The notes beneath the pieces were generated by a model, which saw nothing but the letters and a program-made list of their open reading frames with translations, was not told the origin of the DNA and ran no database searches. Shown piece after piece: positions 52,843 to 59,781 of a DNA stretch of 64,000 nt (positions are counted from its first letter, which is position 1; every line of letters starts with the position of its first letter). The stretch is from NCBI GenBank assembly GCA_017347445.1, contig AP021856.1, forward strand, positions 124,001 to 188,000. Reading direction: 5' to 3'. The translations under genes were made by a program, and so were the position numbers. This stretch comes from Candidatus Brocadia pituitae. Lineage in GTDB: Bacteria; Planctomycetota; Brocadiia; Brocadiales; Brocadiaceae.

Positions 52843-54235
52843 TTACATCATAGTCATCTTTATTCGTTCTGTTTTTGCGTCCCTCAGGTTTATGGTATTC
52901 CATACCTTCTCCAGATTTTCTTTGTGCTCTTCCAGGGTTTTAGTCCTGTTCGCTAATACCTCTAGCGCAAGCCGTACCGACTCGCTACCAGCCCTTCGCC
53001 TCTCTTGTCCCTTTTGTATGGCTTGTTCTATTTTGGCAACAAGATCGCTCCCGAGATCCTTCATCTGTTTCGAATAATGGTCGATGGTTTTCCTGATCCT
53101 TGCTGTGAGTTCAGAACGTGTCCTGCCACAGTTCCGGCTAACATCAGAGGACACCCATTCCATCATCTCGTTCAGGATCATTTTTCTGCTCAGGGATTTC
53201 GGCAGGAAGGTGCGCAGGATGGACTTGACCTCTTTTTCCGTTGGGATGGTATATTCCTGGACCATGTAATAGAAACCGGTATCCCTGGCCAGTTCAACGG
53301 AAAATTCGTATTGTTCCATGCATACCTCAAAGAGGATTTCGGCGGCCGTTTTAAACTCGTTGATGATGTTGTTAGAACGTCTTGTAAAACGATTACAGGT
53401 TTCCTGGATATTCGTTGAGATTACCTGCTCGGTATCCTCCCTAAACAGATCGAATCCTTTAACAATTTCATCCTTGAACGTCATTATTCGCTGTTTTTGC
53501 CTTTAATGCTTCCCTGGCAGAGATAGGCCAGATTTTCTGAACGGTAAATTCCATCTCCTCCAATACCTGTCTATTGAAGGCAGCTATTTCTTCAATCTCT
53601 TTTGGCGTTAGATTATCGATCTTATTCAAAACAAAGAATATCTTCTGGGTAGAGCCTTTGATGGTATCAAGGAGTTCTTTTTCTACTTGTGAGATAGGAA
53701 CATCGGCGCTCATGAGGAACAATGCCGCATCCAGATGGTCCAAAAATTCATAGGTCGTTTCTGTGTTGTGCAGGAAGGTGGATCCCACTCCGGGTGTATC
53801 TACCAACAGTATCCCTTTTTCGAGGAAAGGGGATGGATACCCGATGCGTGCGCATCGTACGCCCTTTATATTTTTTGGATTTCACTTCTCCGTTACATAG
53901 TCGGAAAGTTCCTCTATGCGAATTTTCTTCTCGTTGCCACCCTCTATAGAGACCGAACAGCTAACCTCTTCGCCATACTTCAGGATTGTCACAACAGAAG
54001 TCGGTGGTACAACGGAAGAGGGGAGGATTTTCTTGCCGATCAGGCTATTAATAAGCGTCGCCTTGCCCCTTTTAAATTGTCCCAAAATCACCAGATTAAA
54101 ACAATTTGCTATCAACTGTTCCTTGACCATGAGCAACCTGTTGTCCACGGCACCCATGTCATCCTTTATCAGTAACTCGATATTTTCAATGGTGCCTAGC
54201 ATTTCTGTTTTATGCCTTATAAATTCTTCCAACAT
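52843..54235 (-). pseudogene. Dynamin-like GTPase gene, broken by an in-frame TGA and a frameshift
   Basis: Three pieces together encode a bacterial dynamin-like protein. Piece 1 (54235-53882) starts behind GAGGAGG and has the G1 loop region LGQFKRGKATLINSLIG, with Ala in place of the Ser/Thr that binds magnesium. It stops at TGA (53882-53884); reading on in the same frame gives NPKNIKGVRCARIGYPSPFL and then LLVDTPGVGSTF (G3) and LNKID (G4) to 53468. Piece 3 (53484-52843) is in another frame and is mostly helical stalk (LEEHKENLEKVWNTI). The total of about 460 codons is short, so a deletion at the frameshift is likely. Dynamin-like proteins remodel membranes. Loss of function is inferred, but sequencing error at the TGA cannot be excluded. 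Confidence 0.8.
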
Positions 54236-54345
54236 GAAAAACACCTCCTCAAAAACAAAAGCATTGGGTGCAATAACCTTCGAATCTGAAAAATTTATTG
54301 TCTACCGCTTGCCTTTCTCCCTTCACGACCCCTACCCTTTTCTGC

Positions 54346-54546
54346 TTAAACCATCCAATTACACGCCGCAAAATAGCTACGGATATCGAGCGTAAAATCA
54401 CCGTTACGCAAAACGATATGACCATTGTTTAATTTATTATTTGAAATCCAGTACATTAAAAATGCATCACATAAATCTGACTCTGTATATTCAACATCCA
54501 ACAAGCCTGAGTTCTGGAGATCCCTAATACCAATAATCTTTTCCAT
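54346..54546 (-). CDS. 66-aa unknown protein directly under fluoride riboswitch 1
   Basis: A 66-aa protein starting MEKIIGIRDLQNSGL behind a strong AGGAGGG site, 48 nt after the second terminator of the riboswitch leader. Composition is ordinary for a soluble protein (acidic middle YTESDLCDAF, aromatic end DIRSYFAACNW). I do not recognise it. The dynamin-like gene starts 110 nt downstream on the same strand, so the two are probably one transcript. Because it is the first gene after a fluoride aptamer it is a candidate fluoride-response factor. Confidence 0.6.
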   Translation of the reverse strand: MEKIIGIRDLQNSGLLDVEYTESDLCDAFLMYWISNNKLNNGHIVLRNGDFTLDIRSYFAACNWMV

Positions 54547-54593
54547 AAATCCCTCCTATGAATTTAGGACAGGAATTTATTTGTAGCATAACA

Positions 54594-54632
54594 AAAAACC
54601 CCTGTCGAGACCGTGGCTTCGACAGGGGTTCT
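54594..54632 (-). terminator. Second terminator behind the fluoride riboswitch
   Basis: On the minus strand: AACCCCTGTCGA, 9-10-nt loop, TCGACAGGGGTT, TTTTTT. The 5' arm AACCCC is similar to, but does not fully match, the AACTCC arm that the aptamer loop can pair with, so this hairpin should not be controlled by the same pseudoknot. Confidence 0.75.
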
Positions 54633-54641
54633 TGTAAAGAA

Positions 54642-54718
54642 AAAAACTCCTATCGAAGCAAACCTTCAACAGGAGTTATCAGCTATATTATAGCAATTTA
54701 GGCGAACTCCATCGCCTG
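54642..54718 (-). promoter_or_regulatory. Fluoride (crcB-type) riboswitch 1 with terminator
   Basis: On the minus strand from 54718: GGCGATGGAGTTCGCC, TAAATT, hairpin GCTATA/TATAGC, then CTGATAACTCCT. This is very close to the Bacillus cereus crcB aptamer as I remember it. The loop GGAGTT can form the pseudoknot with AACTCC. In the alternative fold AACTCCTGTTGAAG pairs with CTTCGATAGGAGTT over 14 pairs (two wobbles), followed by seven T: a terminator that fluoride binding would prevent. A promoter TTGACA...TTTATT lies just upstream. Controlled genes: the 66-aa ORF and the dynamin-like pseudogene. Confidence 0.9.
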
Positions 54719-54738
54719 AAATTTAATTATGCATGAAA

Positions 54739-54767
54739 TAAACTACGTGTGCAACTGGTTGTCAAGC
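54739..54767 (-). promoter_or_regulatory. Promoter of the fluoride riboswitch 1 transcript
   Basis: TTGACA (54767-54762 on the minus strand), 17-nt spacer, TTTATT (54744-54739). Transcription would start about 10-15 nt before the aptamer. Confidence 0.55.
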
Positions 54768-54801
54768 AGATATTATGAAAATAAATTGGTAACAAAGATT
54801 T

Positions 54802-57800
54802 TTATGCAACCTTCTTCTCGATCTCCTCAAATTTAACGGCCACCTTCATGGATACGCCCGGTTCCTGCATGGTAATCCCATACATCACATCGGCAACGCT
54901 CATGGTCACCTTGTTGTGCGTAATGACGAGGAATTGTGTGTCCCGGGTAAATTCTTTGATGATATGAGTAAAGCGGTTGATGTTGCTCTCGTCCAGGGCG
55001 GCATCCGCCTCGTCCAGGATGCAGAATGGACTGGGCTTTGACTGGAATACGGCAAACAACAACGCTACGGTGGTCATTACCTTTTCACCACCAGAGAGGA
55101 GGGTGATGGAACGCAGCTCTTTGCTTGGTGGCTGCGCCATGATCTCTATGCCAGCCTCCAGGATGTCCACATTTTCCTCTAACAGGACATCAGCCTTGCC
55201 CCCGCCAAACAGCTTTCGGAACATTACCTGAAAATTCTGACGAATGTCATTGAAAATTTTTTCAAATAATTCCCGGCTGGTGTGATTGATCTTTGTTATC
55301 AGGTTCTGCAGGGCATCCTGGGATTTTTCGAGGTCTTCCTTCTGATTTACCAGGAATGTCTCGCGGATCTCAAGTTCGTCCTGCTCTTTGATGGCCTCCA
55401 GGTTCACGTTCCCCAACCTTCCGATCTTTCCTTGAAGTTCCTCGATTTCCCGGGAAACTGCCTCCCAGAAGTCAACATGAGGCTGAGTGGGATCGGCTGG
55501 TTCTGCCGGAGGCGTGATTAATTCCAAGGTAATTTCACCGGTAGTAGTATCCAGGTCCGACAGATCGAGCTGATATTCCTCCCGAACGCGTTCTTCGAGG
55601 TTGCTTTGGCGGATTTGATATTCATTTTCCTTCAGTTTTAATTCCTGGAGTTGCTGTTCGAGCTGTTTCTGTTCTGTGCGCTTTTCTTCAAGGTGCTCCT
55701 TTAATTCTACGGCTTTCAGATGATGGCCATCCCGTTCGGCCTTGAGAGATGCAATAGTTCCTTCCAAAGCATTCTTCTTTGTACCAAGTTCACTGAGGAG
55801 AAGTTCCAGGCGTTGAATCTCTTCCTCAGCCTCCAGCCTTTTCTGATGACAGTTTTGACACTCTTGTATACTTTGGGTGATCTGCGCTTGTGTTTCCCGC
55901 ACCTCTGCATCGAATCTCTGTAACGCCTTACTCAGACCATCTTTCTTTTCCAGTCTCTGCGCAAGGCCAACTTTCACCGCTGTTATTTCCTCCTGGACAC
56001 TCTTTTTCAGATGCTCCTTTTCTTCTGCAAGCATGGAGGATTCTTCTACCTGTTGCTCTAACTGTTTGCGTTGCTGATTAAACTGCAGTAACTCTGCCTG
56101 TAAATCCCGCTCGCGTTCAGCAGCATTTTCTACTTCCACATCGATCTCTTCGATCTCGTTTTCGTTGATCTTTTTTTCTGCCGCGAGTTCGTCCCGCTTC
56201 TGTTCATTCTGGGCAAGTTCATTGTCTTTGGAAATTTTCAGGATATTTACCTGCTCTATTCTCTTTGCAAGTTGAGCCGTCTCCGCTTCGAGACCTGTAA
56301 GCTCTTCGATGTGGTATTGTTTATCAAGCTCCAGTTTCTCGAGGGTTTGCCGGATGTGAATCAGATCCTCTTCGATCTTCTTGAGTTCACTTTTTCTGGA
56401 TATGATCCCCACCTGTCCCTGCCTCTTACCACCACTGAGCGCACCTTCTGGCTCCAAAAGCTCTCCATCAAGCGTAACATAGCGGAGCGTGCGGTGGTCG
56501 TTACTCAGGAAAAGGGCAGCAGCAAGATCCTTAACAACAACCGTACTATTCAGGAAGCTATCGATCACCCTGCAAACCTCTTCCGGATTGCTGACGAGTG
56601 TACGTGCAACACCGACAATATCAGATTTTTGCAGGATTTCGTCAGATACCGAAGCGTGACCATGGATTCTGTCTAACGGGAAAAAGATTGCATGCCCTTT
56701 CTGATTCTTCTGTAAGAATGCAACCGCCTGAACAGCGTCATCGGTAGTGTCTGTAACAATACCCTGTACCCTTTCACCCAAGGCAGTTTCAATAGCTAAC
56801 GCATACGGGAGATCAACTTTTACCAGGTCGGCAATCATGCCCCGTATGCCCTTTATTGCCGCAGGGTCATTCCTGGACTCCTCCAGGATGGCCTTAGCGC
56901 CAGACTCCACCCCTTCCGCCCGCGCTTCGAAGTCCATGAGCACTTCGTGCCGGGATGTTTTGCTGCTCTGCAGTTGTTTTTGCTGATTGATCTGCTCGTC
57001 CAAAGAACGCACCATACTCACCAGTTCCTGAATGCGTCCCTTTGAGGCAGATAATTTTAGGTCTAAGCCATGGGACTCTTCCACGAGGGCATCTTTTTCC
57101 TTCGCGGTTTCCAGATGTTTAGCCATCAGGGAGTCAGCGAATGAAGAAATCTCCTCTTGCCTCTTAATAAGCCTCAGCTTCCTGCCTTTCAAGGTGTTCT
57201 TCCCGGTAGTCAAGCTGCCAATTTCATTCTGAAGACTAGATTCCTGCTGGAGGACAGAGATGACCTCAGCCTTCTTCTCGTCGATGCCCTGATAGAGCAG
57301 ATCACATTCGAAGCTGATCTCTTTCTGAAAGGCCTCTTTTGACTTCTGGATATCAACAAATTTTACCATCTCCTGCCCTACCGTGTTCACCAGTTCCTTA
57401 GTCTCTGCGATCTTATTGTTTATCTCGAATACCTTGTTTTCTAGGCCCTTTTGCTGCTCCGTGTATTTCTCACGAAGCATTTCTGACTCCTTTATGCGCT
57501 CGTGATCATAGGTTATTTTATCCTGACTTTTGGATATTTGAGTCTCCAGATTAACCCGTTCGGCCAGCATCTGCGTCAGTTGCTTTTCCAGTTGCCCAAT
57601 GATGGCATCAATTGCGGCTATTTGCACATCAAATTCATTCATTTCGGCAAGCGCCTTATTGTTTTGTTCTACCGTCTTGTTGATCTGTTCAGAAACAGAC
57701 GCTTTTTTCTCCTTGAGATTACGATAGTTTCGCAACGAAAGCCCGACCTTTAATTTTTTGAGATGTTCCACATACTCCTGATATTTTCTTGCCTTCGATG

Positions 57801-58425
57801 CCTGAAGTTTCACCGAACGAAGCTGTTTCTGCAATTCTTCAATGATATCGCCAACCCGGAGGAGATTTTGTTCCACGTGTTCAAGCTTACTTAATGCGGC
57901 CTTTTTACGCGATTTAAACTTACTGATCCCGGCAGCTTCTTCAAACAGGAGCCGCCTTTCACGGGAATCCGCCTGCAGCATGGCCTCCACGTTGCCCTGC
58001 TCAATGACGGAATAGGCATTTGCGCCAAAACCGGTATCGAGGAACAACTCCCGGATATCCTTTAACCTGCTTGTCTGTTTGTTGAGCAGGTATTCTGACT
58101 CTCCCGATGTATATAAACGGCGGGTTATGCAGACCTCGGTGTATTCGAGGGGTAAGAGCCCTCTGTTATTTTGGATGGTCAGAGAAACCTCGGCGTATCC
58201 CAGGGATGGCCGTTTATCCGTGCCGTTAAAGATTACGTCCGCCATTTCATTACCCCGGAGCGACTTTACACTCTGTTCACCAAGTACCCACTTGATGGCG
58301 TCAATGACATTGCTCTTGCCGCATCCATTCGGTCCGACGATAACGGTTATTCCGTCTTCAAAGGCGATTTCAGTTTTTTCCGCAAAAGATTTAAACCCGA
58401 ATAATTCCAGTTTTTTCAGTTTCAT
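54802..58425 (-). CDS. smc: Chromosome segregation ATPase SMC
   Basis: A 1207-aa SMC protein, the DNA-loop-extruding ATPase of the condensin-like complex. The head is formed by the N-terminal Walker A GPNGCGKS (residues 31-38) and the C-terminal signature LLSGGEKVMTTVALLFA with Walker B CILDEADAALDESN. Two long coiled coils flank a hinge near residues 500-640 (AIKGIRGMIADLVKVDLPYALAIETALGERVQGIV). The frame is open to 58506, but family similarity starts at MKLKKLELFGFKSFAEKTE, so the ATG at 58425 is chosen. No scpA or scpB is adjacent. The nrd operon terminator at 58466-58502 separates it from upstream genes. Confidence 0.96.
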   Translation of the reverse strand: MKLKKLELFGFKSFAEKTEIAFEDGITVIVGPNGCGKSNVIDAIKWVLGEQSVKSLRGNEMADVIFNGTDKRPSLGYAEVSLTIQNNRGLLPLEYTEVCITRRLYTSGESEYLLNKQTSRLKDIRELFLDTGFGANAYSVIEQGNVEAMLQADSRERRLLFEEAAGISKFKSRKKAALSKLEHVEQNLLRVGDIIEELQKQLRSVKLQASKARKYQEYVEHLKKLKVGLSLRNYRNLKEKKASVSEQINKTVEQNNKALAEMNEFDVQIAAIDAIIGQLEKQLTQMLAERVNLETQISKSQDKITYDHERIKESEMLREKYTEQQKGLENKVFEINNKIAETKELVNTVGQEMVKFVDIQKSKEAFQKEISFECDLLYQGIDEKKAEVISVLQQESSLQNEIGSLTTGKNTLKGRKLRLIKRQEEISSFADSLMAKHLETAKEKDALVEESHGLDLKLSASKGRIQELVSMVRSLDEQINQQKQLQSSKTSRHEVLMDFEARAEGVESGAKAILEESRNDPAAIKGIRGMIADLVKVDLPYALAIETALGERVQGIVTDTTDDAVQAVAFLQKNQKGHAIFFPLDRIHGHASVSDEILQKSDIVGVARTLVSNPEEVCRVIDSFLNSTVVVKDLAAALFLSNDHRTLRYVTLDGELLEPEGALSGGKRQGQVGIISRKSELKKIEEDLIHIRQTLEKLELDKQYHIEELTGLEAETAQLAKRIEQVNILKISKDNELAQNEQKRDELAAEKKINENEIEEIDVEVENAAERERDLQAELLQFNQQRKQLEQQVEESSMLAEEKEHLKKSVQEEITAVKVGLAQRLEKKDGLSKALQRFDAEVRETQAQITQSIQECQNCHQKRLEAEEEIQRLELLLSELGTKKNALEGTIASLKAERDGHHLKAVELKEHLEEKRTEQKQLEQQLQELKLKENEYQIRQSNLEERVREEYQLDLSDLDTTTGEITLELITPPAEPADPTQPHVDFWEAVSREIEELQGKIGRLGNVNLEAIKEQDELEIRETFLVNQKEDLEKSQDALQNLITKINHTSRELFEKIFNDIRQNFQVMFRKLFGGGKADVLLEENVDILEAGIEIMAQPPSKELRSITLLSGGEKVMTTVALLFAVFQSKPSPFCILDEADAALDESNINRFTHIIKEFTRDTQFLVITHNKVTMSVADVMYGITMQEPGVSMKVAVKFEEIEKKVA

Positions 58426-58465
58426 GATCGTGATAATGCAAAATGAGAAAAGACTTCCTGGTACT

Positions 58466-58502
58466 AAAAAGGGGTATTTCGTTTTTGCGAAACACCCCTT
58501 TC
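58466..58502 (-). terminator. Intrinsic terminator upstream of smc
   Basis: On the minus strand: AAGGGGTGTTTCG, short loop, CGAAATACCCCTT, TTTT. It ends the transcript coming from nrdG and the Lys-rich mini-gene. Confidence 0.8.
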
Positions 58503-58684
58503 TCATTATACATACTACAGTTGGTCTCTGAAATGAAAATATAAGAATTTTTTATACATTAACCATGAATATCAAAACCTATGAGATATACAAAATTTTC
58601 TTTGTTGCTAAGATAATAAACTTCTGAATCTAAAAGTATCTTAAAGGATTTTTAAAATACCAGGCAACGAACACGTACTCTTAT

Positions 58685-58777
58685 CTATTTCTTTGTTGGC
58701 TTCTTGGTGCTTTTCTTTGCGGTTGCTTTTGTTGTCTTTGTTGTCTTTGATGAACTTCCACACTTCTTCATCGCCAT
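58685..58777 (-). CDS. 30-aa lysine/threonine-rich mini-protein
   Basis: A reading frame of 31 codons with an exceptionally good ribosome site (AAAGGAGGTGATT, close to a full match to the 16S tail, 5 nt before ATG). The protein starts MAMKKCGSSSKTTKTT and ends KKPTKK: 11 Lys, 7 Thr, 4 Ser and a single Cys in 30 residues. The composition resembles the tail of histone-H1-like nucleoid proteins. It lies 53 nt after nrdG on the same strand, before a terminator and the smc gene. A DNA- or RNA-binding peptide is possible; nothing beyond composition and the ribosome site supports a function. Confidence 0.6.
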   Translation of the reverse strand: MAMKKCGSSSKTTKTTKATAKKSTKKPTKK

Positions 58778-58830
58778 AAATAATCACCTCCTTTCTTTGA
58801 CTGAGTATGAGACCAAACAGTATAATGAAA

Positions 58831-59565
58831 TTACCAATTTCGCTGCAAAACTTTTCCCTCCTCACCCCGCACACAGCAGTGGCCAACATATTTGTCGGCC
58901 CGCGCGGCAAAACCTCTGAGCATTTCGGTGGGATACGGCTCAATTTTTAACATCCCGGCATCCAGACAATGATTCGGACGAAATGCCTGCAAGATGTATC
59001 GCCCAGCACCTTGTATGGTTCTGGCAATTTCCTCAATGTCATCTCCGTCAAGCTGTGACGGACATACGGTAGTGCGAAATTCATACTCGATACCACTTGC
59101 CATGATAATCCGGATACTCTCCCGGATATCTTCAACATTACACGGTACGCCAGAGACCAGATCGTATTTTTCCCTCTGAAGAGGAGCCTTGATATCCATA
59201 GCCACACAATCCAGAAGCTTTTTGGCAATCATGTCCTTTACGATACGCGGATTTGTGCCATTGGTGTCCAAACGCACCAAGACTCCCGTATCTTTCAATA
59301 ACGTAAGGAATTTTTCGAGATGTTTGTGGGAGGTTGGCTCACCGCCAGTAACAACTACTCCATCCACCCATCCGGCATTTTGCCTTATCTTGTCAATCAC
59401 GGCATCAACAGGGATAGACTCCAGATCATTCGGCGTTTGCACTAAATGAGGGGCGTGGCAATATGGGCAACGCAGGTTGCATGTAGGCAAAAAGATTATC
59501 GAGACAATCTTCCCTTCCCATTCGATAAGACTATTTTCTATAAATCCCTTGATTGGTACGATCAC
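58831..59565 (-). CDS. nrdG: Anaerobic ribonucleotide reductase-activating protein (radical SAM)
   Basis: A 244-aa radical SAM enzyme. The cluster motif is CNLRCPYCHAPHL (Cys-x3-Cys-x2-Cys, residues 29-41); VVVTGGEPTSH is the SAM-binding GGE (near 73). KGFIENSLIEWEGKIVSIIFLPTC at the start matches the NrdG type that activates NrdD by making its glycyl radical. It is downstream of nrdD, separated by a 216-bp repeat-bearing spacer. The frame begins with a GTG without a clear ribosome site. Longer than the E. coli NrdG (154 aa), as in most anaerobes. Confidence 0.88.
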   Translation of the reverse strand: MIVPIKGFIENSLIEWEGKIVSIIFLPTCNLRCPYCHAPHLVQTPNDLESIPVDAVIDKIRQNAGWVDGVVVTGGEPTSHKHLEKFLTLLKDTGVLVRLDTNGTNPRIVKDMIAKKLLDCVAMDIKAPLQREKYDLVSGVPCNVEDIRESIRIIMASGIEYEFRTTVCPSQLDGDDIEEIARTIQGAGRYILQAFRPNHCLDAGMLKIEPYPTEMLRGFAARADKYVGHCCVRGEEGKVLQRNW

Positions 59566-59781
59566 GCTATGACGAATAAATAGACGGGATAAGCGAAGCA
59601 GGTCTATTCCCGTCTGTGCCCTCTAAAAAATTTAAAACTTTAAAACCAAGGTTGGGTGCGCTCCGCTTCACCCAACCTACATACTGCACTTAATCCCCCC
59701 CCCCTTAACAAGAGGGACGAAGGGGGTTGTAAAAAACTTCCTTATAAAAAATCACACATAAAACACCTTGCTGTCCGAGAT
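59566..59781. repeat. Repeat-filled spacer between nrdD and nrdG
   Basis: Three palindromic units in 216 bp: AGACGGGA...TCCCGTCT (59582-59615), GTTGGGTG...CACCCAAC (59651-59676), and a partial copy of the AATCCCCCTTA element (59692-59735, full copy at 41888-41974). No gene. Confidence 0.6.

Noticed and set aside
53880-53886. In-frame TGA in the dynamin-like gene as a selenocysteine codon
   Set aside because: Dynamin-like GTPases are not selenoproteins to my knowledge, I saw no convincing SECIS-like stem directly after the TGA, and a frameshift and an altered P-loop are present as well; decay or sequencing error is simpler.
54662-54718. Riboswitch regions as simple REP repeats
   Set aside because: They form two hairpins plus a pseudoknot with compensatory changes between copies and a competing terminator, unlike the plain palindromes elsewhere in the window.
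52697-54718. The two riboswitch copies as ends of a composite transposon around the dynamin gene
   Set aside because: They are direct, not inverted, lack transposase and terminal repeats, and each is a complete regulatory RNA; segment duplication is more likely.
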